A stretch of DNA of 64,000 bases from contig JAUZPI010000002.1 in assembly GCA_030706015.1 (NCBI GenBank), forward strand, positions 1 to 64,000. Direction: 5' to 3'. Position 1 is the stretch's first letter; each line of letters starts with the position of its first letter. The notes under the pieces were generated by a model that worked only from the letters and a program-made list of their open reading frames with translations, was not told the origin of the DNA and did not search any database. The stretch comes from Bacillota bacterium (GTDB lineage: Bacteria > Bacillota > Clostridia > Clostridiales > Clostridiaceae). Shown here one piece after another: positions 16,527-25,516 of this stretch. A program made the position numbers and the translations under genes.

Positions 16527-18290
16527 ATGAAAAACACAAACAACATTGAGAAGAATAGTTTAAAAAATACCTTATTTCTATCTTTTGCATTGATAATATT
16601 TATAAGTATGTCTATATTGGGAGCCATATCCTATTTCATTGCAAAAGATAATTTAACGGAATTAGGGGAAAAAGCACTAAAGAATAAAGTGAATATGGGA
16701 CTTGCCATGATGGATACTCTAGAACTTCAAGTAAAACAGGGGAAATTATCAAGAGATGAAGCGCAAGAGATTTTTAGGCAGCATATGTTAAGCGCAAAAA
16801 ATTCAGATGGCAAGACCAGAAAAATGAATGATAAAATAGATTTAGATGTAAAAGCATATTCTTATGCTATAAATAGCAATGGGCTAGAAGTTATGCATCC
16901 TTTGAAAGAAGGACAAAGTATAAAAGATACTATTGATACTCGCGGGAAAAATGTTTCACAACTAATAATTAATGAAGGTAATAATCCTGCAAACGGAGGA
17001 ATAATTCACTTTTGGTGGAAGAATCCAGGGGATACCAGTGAAAGGTCAAAGGTAAATGCAGTAGGATATTTTAAACCATGGGATTGGTATCTAAATGCTG
17101 GGTGTTATGAAGAAGACTTTTATAAACCTGCAAATAAGCTTTTAATTTGTATTATTATTGTCACTGCTGTAAACATTTTTTTAGGTGGAATAATATTAAT
17201 GATGTTTCTTAAGAAAAAATTAAAACCCCTAAGTGAAATCGAAAAATGCGTGTCAGATGTAGCAGTAGGTGATTTGACTAGCAGAGCCAATATTAAAAGT
17301 GAAGATGAAATAGGGATTATGGGAATAAAGGTTAATAAAATGGTAGATGAGATTCAGACTATGGTAAGTGATATAATAAGCTTTGCTGCTAAAGTGAGTA
17401 ATAAAGCAGCAATACTGGATTGTTCTACAGGTGATGTTCTTGAAAATTTTAATAATATAAATAAAACCATGGAAGAGATTTCTGTAAGTATTGTTGATAC
17501 TGCTATGCAGACTGATACAAGTAAAAATAGTGTAGAGGAACTATCTGAAGATATAACAAAAATTAAAAAAGAAAGCTTTGAGATTATAGAAGGGTTGGAA
17601 AAATCTAAGCTTGTAAATACACAAATTTCAAGCACATTAAATGATTTGGAATATCAAAACAAGCAAAATGTTGACAGTTCTCAACAAGCAAGGGAAAGCA
17701 TGAATAAGCTATTATTGAAATCCAAGGAAATACAAAATATTGTAAGTACAATAGAAGCTATTGCCGAGCAAACCAATTTACTAGCATTAAATGCCGCAAT
17801 AGAAGCGGCAAGAGCTGGAGAACTGGGAAGAGGGTTTTCTGTGGTTGCAGATGAGGTCAGAAAACTATCAGAGGAAACATCTAAATCCACAGGCGAGGTA
17901 AGTAACCTAATAAATGATCTTAGCACATTAATTGATACGACCTGTTCTTGTGTTGAAAGTTCTAGTGATTCTGCAAGCAGACAGAGTAAATCTATTAGTG
18001 AGACTAAGGCAACATTGGATTATGTGGCTGATTTTATTGATGATATGTCTAACAAAGTAAAATGCTCTATTGAGGATATAGACAAGGTGTATATTAAAAA
18101 AGATGAGGTAATATCATCCATAACATCAGTGGCTTCAGTTTCAGGTGCTATTTCTACAGGTACCGAAGAGGTAGTTGCCACGGTGAATGATGTAAATGGT
18201 AGTATGGAAATTTTGAAGAAGTTATCCTGTGAGTTGGCCGTATTTTCAGAGGAATTGAATGATAACGTAAAAAAATTCACCATAGATTAA
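16527..18290 (+). CDS. Methyl-accepting chemotaxis protein with single-Cache sensor
   Basis: 587 residues. Membrane segment 1 about 12-37, extracellular sCache_2-like sensor about 38-200 (SYAINSNGLEVMHP and FKPWDWYLNAGCYEEDF are the typical strands), membrane segment 2 about 205-229, HAMP, then signalling domain. Tip: QTNLLALNAAIEAARAGELG, then GRGFSVVADEVRKLSEE. sCache_2 receptors often sense short organic acids. The cytoplasmic region is shorter and unlike that of the receptor at 7184, so the two are not recent copies. Promoter TATAAT at about 16480 with AAGGGAG before ATG 16527. Confidence 0.92.
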   Translation: MKNTNNIEKNSLKNTLFLSFALIIFISMSILGAISYFIAKDNLTELGEKALKNKVNMGLAMMDTLELQVKQGKLSRDEAQEIFRQHMLSAKNSDGKTRKMNDKIDLDVKAYSYAINSNGLEVMHPLKEGQSIKDTIDTRGKNVSQLIINEGNNPANGGIIHFWWKNPGDTSERSKVNAVGYFKPWDWYLNAGCYEEDFYKPANKLLICIIIVTAVNIFLGGIILMMFLKKKLKPLSEIEKCVSDVAVGDLTSRANIKSEDEIGIMGIKVNKMVDEIQTMVSDIISFAAKVSNKAAILDCSTGDVLENFNNINKTMEEISVSIVDTAMQTDTSKNSVEELSEDITKIKKESFEIIEGLEKSKLVNTQISSTLNDLEYQNKQNVDSSQQARESMNKLLLKSKEIQNIVSTIEAIAEQTNLLALNAAIEAARAGELGRGFSVVADEVRKLSEETSKSTGEVSNLINDLSTLIDTTCSCVESSSDSASRQSKSISETKATLDYVADFIDDMSNKVKCSIEDIDKVYIKKDEVISSITSVASVSGAISTGTEEVVATVNDVNGSMEILKKLSCELAVFSEELNDNVKKFTID

Positions 18291-18307
18291 AAAAAACGGA
18301 ATAACTA

Positions 18308-18337
18308 TTGACAAAGTTTACATCATAATATTATAAT
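18308..18337 (+). promoter_or_regulatory. Sigma-A promoter of the argS T-box leader
   Basis: TTGACA (18308-18313), 18 bases, TATAAT (18332-18337). Confidence 0.85.
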
Positions 18338-18364
18338 CAAGTGTAAATTATAATAAAGTATATT

Positions 18365-18582
18365 CATTGAAAAGATAGTAGCATTTAAATAATTTAAAGC
18401 GAGCCGAAGTTGGTGGAAGTTCGGTAAAATTCTAAATGTGAAGAGAGTCTTGGAGAAACAGCATAGGGTTTTTAACCTGATGTTTGTCGTTAGCTGCGTT
18501 AAAGCATTGAGTGGACTTTATGTCAATTAGAGTGGTACCGCGGAATAATCCGTCTCTTATATTGTAAGAGACGGTTTTTTGT
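18365..18582 (+). ncRNA. T-box riboswitch upstream of argS (arginine, specifier AGA)
   Basis: Stem I features: AGTA of the loop-E motif at 18377-18380 and GAAG before the proposed specifier AGA at 18444-18446. The conserved T-box core GAGTGGTACCGCGG spans 18530-18543, followed by a terminator made of CCGTCTCTTA and TAAGAGACGG with a T6 run. Uncharged tRNA-Arg would stabilise the antiterminator and allow argS transcription. The T-box call is certain; the specifier reading is by position relative to GAA. Confidence 0.95.
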
Positions 18583-18653
18583 TTTTTGTCTAGAGTTTTG
18601 ATTACATAGAATTACATCAGTATTCATGTATAAAATAAAATGGAGGTTTTTAT

Positions 18654-20345
18654 ATGGATTATAAAGTTTTGGTTGCAGAAAGAATAAAGGAACATGTTGA
18701 TATTAGTATCGAAAGGATAACTAATCTGATAGAAATACCACCTAAGTCAGAGATGGGGGATTTTGCATTTCCATGCTTTCAACTTGCAAAAGAGCTGAAG
18801 AAAGCTCCAAATATCATTGCTGCCGAAATCGCTGAGAAAATCAATAAAGAGGGCTTTGAGAGAATTGAGAATCTTGGACCTTATTTAAACTTCTTTGTAG
18901 ATAAGGCTAATTTTAATAAAAATACAATAGAAAAAATATTAAATGAAGGAGACAAATATGGTTCCTCTAAAATAGGAGAAGATAAAAATATAACAATAGA
19001 TTACTCTTCACCTAATATAGCAAAACCATTCCATGTAGGACATTTATTTAGCACTGCTATAGGAAATTCCTTATATAAGATGTATGCTTTTGAAGGCTAT
19101 ACACCAATCGGAATAAATCATTTAGGGGACTGGGGAACTCAGTTTGGAAAATTAATATCTGCATATAAAAGGTGGTCAGATGCTGAAGCATTAGAAAAAG
19201 AACCTATAAAAGAGTTGTTAAGAATATATGTTAAATTTCATGATGAAGCTGAAAAAGATCCTGCACTTGAAGATGAAGGAAGAATGTATTTTAAAAGATT
19301 AGAAGATGGGGAAAAAGAAGAGGTTGAGCTTTGGCAGAGATTTAGAGACTTAAGCTTAAAGGAATTTGAAAATGTTTATAACATGCTTGGAGTAAAATTT
19401 GATTCCTATGCTGGAGAAAGTTTCTATAACGATAAGATGGATGATATAATTGCTGAAATAAATAACAAGGGACTTTTAGTTGATAGCAATGGGGCTAAAG
19501 TAGTAATGCTTGATGAATACAATATGCCTCCATGTATAATAAAGAAGGCAGATGGAGCTACAATCTATGCAACTAGAGACCTGGCAGCTGCTGAATACAG
19601 AAAGAAAAATTATAATTTTCATAAGAGCATATATGTAGTTGGAACGCCTCAAGCTCTTCATTTTAAACAAGTGTTTAAAACTTTAGAGCTTATGGGACAC
19701 GAATGGGCAAAGGATTGTACTCATGTTGGTTTTGGTTTAGTTAAATTTGCTGACAGAAAGCTTTCTACAAGAAAGGGAGAAGTAATATTCCTTGAAGATT
19801 TACTAAATCAGTCCATTACTAAAACTCTGGATATAATAAATGAGAAAAATAATGAATTAGAAAATAAAGAAGAAGTGGCTCAAAAGGTTGGAGTTGGAGC
19901 TATGGTATTTACCTACCTTAAAAATAACAGAGAAAAGGATATTGTTTTCGATTGGGATGAAATGCTTAGCTTTGACGGAGAAACAGGACCTTATGTTCAA
20001 TATACCTATGCTAGAGCAAAAAGTATTTTGAGAAAGCTTGGAACAGTTACACAGAATGTAGATTACAGCACTATAAACTCTAAAGAAGAATTTGAATTAA
20101 TTAAATTGCTGGAAGGACTTCAAGCAGCTATATTAAACGCTCTTGATAAATTAGAACCTTCAATATTAACAAGATATGTTATTGATGTAGCTAAGGCCTT
20201 CAATAAATTCTATAATCTTCACAGCATTATCAATGCAGGAGATGAAGAATTAAAGAATGCAAGATTAAAATTAGTTGAAGCTACAGCACAAGTAATCAAA
20301 AATGGATTAACGCTAATAGGATTGGAAGCCGTAGAAAGAATGTAA
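18654..20345 (+). CDS. argS: Arginyl-tRNA synthetase
   Basis: 563 residues, class I synthetase. HIGH-type motif HVGH in SPNIAKPFHVGHLFS (about 124-135); the KMSKS region is degenerate (LSTRKGEV), as is normal for many ArgRS. N-terminal Add1 domain (about 1-110) and C-terminal anticodon-binding DALR helix bundle (TYARAKSILRKLG to the end) are complete. Expression is controlled by the T-box just upstream, consistent with charging feedback. GGAGG 8 bases before ATG 18654. Confidence 0.97.
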   Translation: MDYKVLVAERIKEHVDISIERITNLIEIPPKSEMGDFAFPCFQLAKELKKAPNIIAAEIAEKINKEGFERIENLGPYLNFFVDKANFNKNTIEKILNEGDKYGSSKIGEDKNITIDYSSPNIAKPFHVGHLFSTAIGNSLYKMYAFEGYTPIGINHLGDWGTQFGKLISAYKRWSDAEALEKEPIKELLRIYVKFHDEAEKDPALEDEGRMYFKRLEDGEKEEVELWQRFRDLSLKEFENVYNMLGVKFDSYAGESFYNDKMDDIIAEINNKGLLVDSNGAKVVMLDEYNMPPCIIKKADGATIYATRDLAAAEYRKKNYNFHKSIYVVGTPQALHFKQVFKTLELMGHEWAKDCTHVGFGLVKFADRKLSTRKGEVIFLEDLLNQSITKTLDIINEKNNELENKEEVAQKVGVGAMVFTYLKNNREKDIVFDWDEMLSFDGETGPYVQYTYARAKSILRKLGTVTQNVDYSTINSKEEFELIKLLEGLQAAILNALDKLEPSILTRYVIDVAKAFNKFYNLHSIINAGDEELKNARLKLVEATAQVIKNGLTLIGLEAVERM

Positions 20346-20393
20346 AGATTAAATAAGATATAATTAGCTGAAAGAAATCTTTGTTTCTGATGT

Positions 20394-20435
20394 AAAGACT
20401 TGCAGTACTTCATGGAATTGCAGGTCTTTTCTTTT
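20394..20435 (+). terminator. Intrinsic terminator after argS
   Basis: AAAGACTTGCA type arm (20394-20404) pairs with TGCAGGTCTTT (20419-20429) with one wobble, then CTTTTTC. Confidence 0.75.
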
Positions 20436-20590
20436 TCTATAAGTAGCATTCTGTTGTTTAATTATTTTGCAAATTAAAAGATTGATGATGTATAATAGAA
20501 ATACATGCTACAGTAGTAGTGTTGTTTTAGTATTGCTCCTTAAGTAGGATACAATACAGTGAATTTTGTGGATGTGGAGGTCACTAGTTA

Positions 20591-21388
20591 ATGTATATAA
20601 AGGAATATGAAGAGGTATTTAATATACCTTCTGAGATATTTGATAGATACAATATGAATGCTATTGCTTATTTTGATATTGAAACTACTGGTTTTGATAA
20701 AGATAATGATACAATCATTCTAATTTCACTTGGTTGGTATGATGAAAATAATTCATTTCACGTAAAGCAATATTATGCTGAGAATATTTCGGATGAAAAA
20801 GCAATACTTGAGGAATTTAAAAAGGACATAATACATTTTACAAGCTGGTGCTCATATAATGGAATTGCATTTGATGAACCTTTTATTAAAATTAGAATGG
20901 ATAAGAATAACATAGCATTTACAGCACCAAGCAAGCATATAGATTTATATAGAAAGATAAGACCATACTATAAACAGCTGGGTTTACCAAGGTGTAATTT
21001 AAAAACCGTTGAGAAACATTTAGGTATTCATCGCCAGGATCAAATTGATGGAGGGATAAGTGTTCAATTATATAGTGAATATCTAATAACTGGACAAGAA
21101 GAACTTAGAAGAGTTATAATGCTTCACAACTATGAAGATGTATTGAACCTTCCATTAATATTTAAGATGATTTACGAAATAGATAATAATTGCAACATTG
21201 TAAGAGAGGATCACATTACAGATAAACAATTGAAGTATCTTCAAGCGCTATTAAGTAAAAATAAAATTACACTAGATTTAGAGCTGAAAAAAATTTCAAA
21301 GAAATCAGCAGCAAGAACAATAGATAGAATACTTAAGGGGAATGCCACTGCAGATGAATTATCACAAATAATAAAAAACAGTTATTAA
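20591..21388 (+). CDS. Ribonuclease H-like 3'-5' exonuclease, YprB family
   Basis: 265 residues. DEDD-type nuclease fold: ExoI motif FDIETTGFD at about 28-36, ExoII region with CSYNGIAFDEPFI at about 91-103, and ExoIII with HNYEDVLNLP at about 179-188, so the acidic residues expected for two metal ions are present. RNase_H_2 / YprB-like proteins of Firmicutes lack the N-terminal domains of DnaQ polymerase subunits. C-terminal ~55 residues are lysine-rich. Substrate (DNA or RNA) unknown. GGAGGT 9 bases before ATG. A more divergent relative is at 29371-30036. Confidence 0.82.
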   Translation: MYIKEYEEVFNIPSEIFDRYNMNAIAYFDIETTGFDKDNDTIILISLGWYDENNSFHVKQYYAENISDEKAILEEFKKDIIHFTSWCSYNGIAFDEPFIKIRMDKNNIAFTAPSKHIDLYRKIRPYYKQLGLPRCNLKTVEKHLGIHRQDQIDGGISVQLYSEYLITGQEELRRVIMLHNYEDVLNLPLIFKMIYEIDNNCNIVREDHITDKQLKYLQALLSKNKITLDLELKKISKKSAARTIDRILKGNATADELSQIIKNSY

Positions 21389-21422
21389 ATTCAAAAATTT
21401 TATGTATAGAATATTCATAAAT

Positions 21423-21468
21423 AGCGATGTTCCTATAATGACTTTCATAAACATATAGGATCATCGCT
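21423..21468 (+). terminator. Stem-loop after the exonuclease gene
   Basis: AGCGATG and TCCTATA (21423-21437) pair with TATAGGA and CATCGCT (21454-21468), one central mismatch. The downstream T content is only moderate (TTAAATTATATT), so it may be a weak terminator. Confidence 0.55.
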
Positions 21469-21568
21469 TAAATTATATTAAATTGACCATTAAAAAACAC
21501 CTATAATGAAGACAAAATGTGTATTTTTTGAAGAATTAGTGATATAATTAAAGAGAGGAGGGGTTATT

Positions 21569-21946
21569 ATGGAAATAAGCAATATTATGAAACATAGTTT
21601 TGTTACTGTTAATGAAGATGACACCATTGCAAAGGCTCTTAGAATTATAACAAGAGAAAGAGTTAATGGTGCTCCGGTTGTAAATAGTGAAAACGATTTG
21701 ATGGGAATGATAGTGAAAGCAGATTTATACAGATTTTTAGTAGAGGAAGGCCACTATGATACTTATCCTGTTAATGCTGTAATGGCAAAAAGAGTTATCA
21801 CTGCAAGACCTGATGAGGATCTCTTGGAAGTAACTGAAAAACTTAGACAAAATGATATTATGGCTGCTCCTGTTGTTCAAAATAGAAAGGTTGTAGGAGT
21901 AATATCGCTTGAGGATATAGTGGATTATTTTTTGAATGTTAAGTAG
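21569..21946 (+). CDS. CBS-domain pair protein
   Basis: 125 residues, consisting of two CBS motifs only (about 1-60 and 65-125): VTVNEDDTIAKALRIITRERVNGAPVV then ITARPD...MAAPVVQNRKVVGVISLEDIVDY. CBS pairs bind adenine nucleotides and sense energy state; stand-alone ones are common and usually of unknown partner. AGAGGAGGGG before ATG 21569. No enzyme domain attached. A bidirectional terminator separates it from the convergent iron operon. Confidence 0.9.
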   Translation: MEISNIMKHSFVTVNEDDTIAKALRIITRERVNGAPVVNSENDLMGMIVKADLYRFLVEEGHYDTYPVNAVMAKRVITARPDEDLLEVTEKLRQNDIMAAPVVQNRKVVGVISLEDIVDYFLNVK

Positions 21947-21982
21947 TGTGTATAATAGAATAACACAATTAGACTATATAGC

Positions 21983-22028
21983 AAAAAGTAAAAGAGCTTA
22001 GACCAGTGTCTAGGCTCTTTTACTTTTT
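21983..22028. terminator. Bidirectional terminator between CBS gene and feo operon
   Basis: 21-base arms 21983-22003 and 22008-22028 pair nearly perfectly (AAAAAGTAAAAGAGCYTAGAC type) around a 4-base loop, with A and T runs on either side. Confidence 0.93.
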
Positions 22029-22164
22029 ATTTTGTTTTTCTCACTGAACAGCTCTTAGAGCAGTGTCCGCAGTCGCAGCTGCCTGAAGCTTTTTTCTTAA
22101 TATTTTTATATAAAAAATATGCTGCTGATATAGCTATTAATAGGGTTACTATAATCTCTACCAT
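22027..22164 (-). CDS. FeoB-associated Cys-rich membrane protein
   Basis: 45 residues: one membrane helix (VEIIVTLLIAISAAYFLY), basic stretch NIKKKA, then a Cys-rich tail SCDCGHCSKSCS with four cysteines. This is the layout of the FeoB_associated family found next to feoB in Firmicutes. It starts 13 bases after the feoB stop, with AAGGAGTGG in that gap, so it is the third gene of feoA-feoB. Its role is not established; the cysteines may bind iron or play the part of FeoC. The stop codon lies at the edge of the terminator stem. Confidence 0.88.
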   Translation of the reverse strand: MVEIIVTLLIAISAAYFLYKNIKKKASGSCDCGHCSKSCSVRKTK

Positions 22165-22177
22165 AATTAACCACTCC

Positions 22178-23941
22178 TTAAATTATAAATTTACCGATAT
22201 TGTAAACCAAGAAGGAAACTACCCAAGCCAGTATAAACTGATAAGCTGCTGAAAATGCTGCCATTTTACCGCCATATTCTTTTTTCATAGTAGCCACCAA
22301 TGAAATACAAGGCGTATAAAGAAGAACAAAAACTAAGAATGCATATGCTGAAAGTGGGGTAAAAGCTGTTGGTAATATGCTTTGTAAGTTTGCTCCATAT
22401 ATTACTCCCATGGTTGCAACTACTACTTCTTTTGCCATAATTCCAGTTAAAAGTGAAACTGAATTTTGCCAAGTACCAAAACCAAGAGGTGCGAATATAG
22501 GACTGACTATTTTACCTATATAAGAAAGTAGACTATTATTTATATCAGTCATTCCAGTAAAATTAAAGTTTGATAAAAACCATATGATAACGGAAACAGA
22601 AAATATAATTGTTCCGGCTTTCTTTAAAAATCCTTTTCCTTTTTCAAATGTGTGGATTAATAAACTTTTTATTTCTGGCATTTTGTAAGCAGGTAATTCT
22701 ATAATAAATGGTTCTTCATCTTTCTTAAAAATAGTGTTTTTAAATAAGATTCCTATTATAAAAGCCATTAGCACTCCTATAGCATATAGGGAAATTACTA
22801 CTAAGGCTTCACGTCCAGGAAAGAAAGCTGCTGCAAATAATCCGTATACAGGTAATCTTGCATTGCAGGACATCAATGGTACAAGTAATGCTGTAAGCTT
22901 TCTATCTTTTTCACTTTCAAGAGTTCTTGCTGACATTACTGCAGGCACTGAACATCCGAAGCCAACTATCATTGGGATAAATGCTTTACCAGATAGTCCT
23001 AATTTTCTCATAAATTTATCCATAATGAAGGCGGCTCTTGCCATGTAACCACTGTCTTCTAGAACGGAAATTCCAAGGAACAAGGTTAAAATTATTGGTA
23101 GGAACACAATTACTGAACCAACGCCTCCAATAACACCATTTAGTAATAATGACTTGAACCAAGGGCTTGATGAACTCATAAGTATATCAAGCTTTGCTAT
23201 TATAACATCATTAACTAAAGAATCTAATAAATCAGCAAGTGGTTGTCCGACCCAACTAAAAGTAAGTTTAAAAATTAAATATAAAATTCCAAGAAAAATA
23301 GGATAAGCTAAATATTTATTTAAAGTAAAATTATCAATCTTTTCTGAATTAGTGATTATATGTTTATCAGAATAAGTTACACATTCACTAAGTACTTTTT
23401 CAATATAGGAGTATGCTTCTTTTTCGGTATGAAACTGATAATCATTATCAATACTATGGCTTAAAAAATTGCCGCTGGTGAGGACATCAATAACTTTATC
23501 AATTCCTTTACCTTTTGCAGCTACTATAGGAATAATTGTAGCATTAAGTTTTTCTGATAATTTATCAAAATTTATATCCATGCCTTTGTCTTTAGCAACA
23601 TCTATCATATTAAGCACTAATATAATGGGCTTATTAAATTGACTAAGTTCTGTAGTAAGATAAAGGTTTCTATCTAAGTTGGAGGCATCTACAATATTTA
23701 TGATAACATCCACATCACCATTTTTTAAGAAATCCTTGGCTACCTTTTCTTCATTAGAATAAGTGTCCATGGCATAAATTCCAGGCAAATCTACTATTCT
23801 AACTGAATTATTAAGTATGCCTTCTTTTTTTTCGATGGTAACACCAGCCCAGTTACCAACATATTGATTTGAGCCAGTTAAAAGATTGAATAAAGTTGTT
23901 TTTCCTACATTAGGATTTCCCAGTAATGCTGCAGTAATCAT
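22178..23941 (-). CDS. feoB: Ferrous iron transport protein FeoB
   Basis: 587 residues, shorter than the ~670-770 of many FeoB. N-terminal G domain: G1 GNPNVGKTT (about 7-15), G3 DLPG (about 52-55), G4 NMID (about 112-115). A GDI-like helical region follows, then a membrane part with about eight to nine helices. Two gate regions are seen, IVGFGCSVPAVMSARTLES and LMSCNARLPVYG, with the pore cysteines. C-terminal helices end at GKFII. It imports Fe(II). Start ATG 23941 is one base beyond the feoA stop, so both are translated from one message controlled by the Fur box upstream of feoA. Confidence 0.96.
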   Translation of the reverse strand: MITAALLGNPNVGKTTLFNLLTGSNQYVGNWAGVTIEKKEGILNNSVRIVDLPGIYAMDTYSNEEKVAKDFLKNGDVDVIINIVDASNLDRNLYLTTELSQFNKPIILVLNMIDVAKDKGMDINFDKLSEKLNATIIPIVAAKGKGIDKVIDVLTSGNFLSHSIDNDYQFHTEKEAYSYIEKVLSECVTYSDKHIITNSEKIDNFTLNKYLAYPIFLGILYLIFKLTFSWVGQPLADLLDSLVNDVIIAKLDILMSSSSPWFKSLLLNGVIGGVGSVIVFLPIILTLFLGISVLEDSGYMARAAFIMDKFMRKLGLSGKAFIPMIVGFGCSVPAVMSARTLESEKDRKLTALLVPLMSCNARLPVYGLFAAAFFPGREALVVISLYAIGVLMAFIIGILFKNTIFKKDEEPFIIELPAYKMPEIKSLLIHTFEKGKGFLKKAGTIIFSVSVIIWFLSNFNFTGMTDINNSLLSYIGKIVSPIFAPLGFGTWQNSVSLLTGIMAKEVVVATMGVIYGANLQSILPTAFTPLSAYAFLVFVLLYTPCISLVATMKKEYGGKMAAFSAAYQFILAWVVSFLVYNIGKFII

Positions 23942-23942
23942 A

Positions 23943-24167
23943 TTACGCCTCCTTTAAGTATATGTTTTTTGCATCTTTCTTTCTAATTGCTAGGTCAAAC
24001 CCTCTCAATTTTATTATTATAGGATCTCCAAGTGGAGCAGTATTCTTAACTAAAATTTCTGTTCCTTCAATGCATCCAAGTGCAGAAAGCCTTTTAGCTA
24101 ATTTCTCATCACCAATAATATTTTTAACTAATCCTCTTTGACCAGGTCTTAAATCAAATAAGCACAT
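23943..24167 (-). CDS. feoA: Ferrous iron transport protein FeoA
   Basis: 74 residues from ATG 24167 (GAGGTGAT 5 bases before). SH3-like fold protein needed for FeoB function: GQRGLVKNIIGDEKLAKRL, LGCIEGTEILVKNTAPLGDP, IKLRGFDLAIRKKDA are the characteristic blocks. First gene of a three-gene operon. Confidence 0.94.
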   Translation of the reverse strand: MCLFDLRPGQRGLVKNIIGDEKLAKRLSALGCIEGTEILVKNTAPLGDPIIIKLRGFDLAIRKKDAKNIYLKEA

Positions 24168-24186
24168 TAATATCACCTCTTAACAC

Positions 24187-24201
24187 TGAAAATCATTCTC
24201 A
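24187..24201. promoter_or_regulatory. Fur box upstream of feoA
   Basis: TGAAAAT-C-ATTCTCA is a 7-1-7 inverted repeat with one mismatch between arms and 12 of 14 matches to the Fur consensus TGATAAT-N-ATTATCA. It lies 19 bases before the feoA start. Expected effect: repression when iron is sufficient. Confidence 0.75.
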
Positions 24202-24288
24202 ACTGTATATTAACATCAATTAACAAGGTTGTCAATAATAAAATATGATTATGTAAATGGAATTCAGAAATGGTAAAATAAGCCCTTG

Positions 24289-24317
24289 TTGACAGATAGG
24301 AAACATGGGTTTATAAT
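24289..24317 (+). promoter_or_regulatory. Consensus sigma-A promoter of the metNIQ leader
   Basis: TTGACA (24289-24294), 17 bases, TATAAT (24312-24317); perfect in both hexamers. Confidence 0.92.
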
Positions 24318-24343
24318 GGAATTAACTTAATAAAGGTAAGTTG

Positions 24344-24514
24344 AACTTATCAAGAGAGGTGGAGGGACTGGCCCTATGAAGCCCGACAACCAACATTCCT
24401 AGTGAATGAAACGGTGTCAATTCCAGCAGGATAAATTATCCTGATAGATAAGGAAGATGGTCGTGATTTTGTGGCGAGTCCAAGACTGTTTTTCTATAGG
24501 AAACAGTCTTTTTT
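24344..24514 (+). ncRNA. SAM-I (S-box) riboswitch with terminator
   Basis: Aptamer core begins CTTATCAAGAGAGGTGGAGG and continues GGACTGGCCC...GAAGCCCGACAACC, the hallmark S-box sequence. The expression platform is AAGACTGTTT (24482-24491) with AAACAGTCTT (24501-24510) and a T run. When SAM is plentiful, transcription of metNIQ should stop here. This places methionine uptake under SAM control. Confidence 0.97.
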
Positions 24515-24556
24515 AATTAGTACATATATTTTATAAGGTGGATGGGATGATAGAAA

Positions 24557-25516
24557 ATGATTGAAATTAACAATGTATCAAAATACTTTTCCAAAAACAA
24601 AGTGCTAGATAACATTAATTTGACCATAAATAAAGGTGAGATATTCGGCATTGTAGGCCATAGTGGAGCAGGTAAGTCAACACTGCTAAGATGTATCAAT
24701 GGACTGGAAGCTTATGATGAAGGAAATGTTAAGGTAATGAATAAAGAAGTAAAAACTCTTAATAGTAAGAATCTTAGAGAGTTTAGAAAAGAACTTGGGA
24801 TGATATTTCAGAACTTTAACTTATTAAACAGAAAAAATGTTTATGATAATATAGCTCTTCCAATGCAGGTATGGGGCGCAAGTAAAGATGAAATAAAGTC
24901 AAGAGTCAATGAGCTCTTAAGGCTTGTAGGTTTAGAGGACAAAGTAAAAAGCAAACCTAAAAACCTAAGTGGCGGTCAAAAACAAAGGGTTGCTATTGCC
25001 AGAGCACTAGCATTAAATCCAAAGGTTTTACTATGTGATGAAGCCACATCGGCACTAGATCCTAAGACCACAAAATCTATACTGGAATTACTTAAAGAAA
25101 TTAATGAAAGATTAGGCATTACAATTGTAGTTGTAACCCACCAAATGGAAGTAGTAAAGCAAATTTGTAACAGAGTAGCTCTACTGGACGGCGGTGTGGT
25201 AAAAGAAGTTGGAAATGTTGAAGATTTATTCTTAACTCCTACTGCGGAATTGAAAAAGCTAATAGGAGAGGAAGAAGAGGTTCTTCCTACTCAAGGAATT
25301 AATATTAAAATAGTATTTCCTAATGGTGTTAGTGAACAAAGCATAATTACTTCCATGGCTAGAACCTTAGATATTGATTTTTCTATAGTTTGGGGAAAGC
25401 TTGAAAAATTTAGAGATGATGTACTAGGAAGCTTAGTTATCAATATAAATGAAGAACAAAAAGATAAGGTTGTTCAGTATTTACAAGAAAAATCAGTTTG
25501 CTGGGAGGTGCTTTAA
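24557..25516 (+). CDS. metN: Methionine ABC transporter ATP-binding protein MetN
   Basis: 319 residues. Walker A GHSGAGKST (about 35-43), Q-loop FQNFNLL, signature LSGGQKQR (about 138-145), Walker B VLLCDEATSALD, switch His in VVTHQM. The C-terminal ~75 residues form the NIL (ACT-like) domain that binds methionine and inhibits transport from inside. The stop codon TAA is immediately followed by the metI ATG. Regulated by the SAM-I riboswitch. Confidence 0.96.
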   Translation: MIEINNVSKYFSKNKVLDNINLTINKGEIFGIVGHSGAGKSTLLRCINGLEAYDEGNVKVMNKEVKTLNSKNLREFRKELGMIFQNFNLLNRKNVYDNIALPMQVWGASKDEIKSRVNELLRLVGLEDKVKSKPKNLSGGQKQRVAIARALALNPKVLLCDEATSALDPKTTKSILELLKEINERLGITIVVVTHQMEVVKQICNRVALLDGGVVKEVGNVEDLFLTPTAELKKLIGEEEEVLPTQGINIKIVFPNGVSEQSIITSMARTLDIDFSIVWGKLEKFRDDVLGSLVININEEQKDKVVQYLQEKSVCWEVL

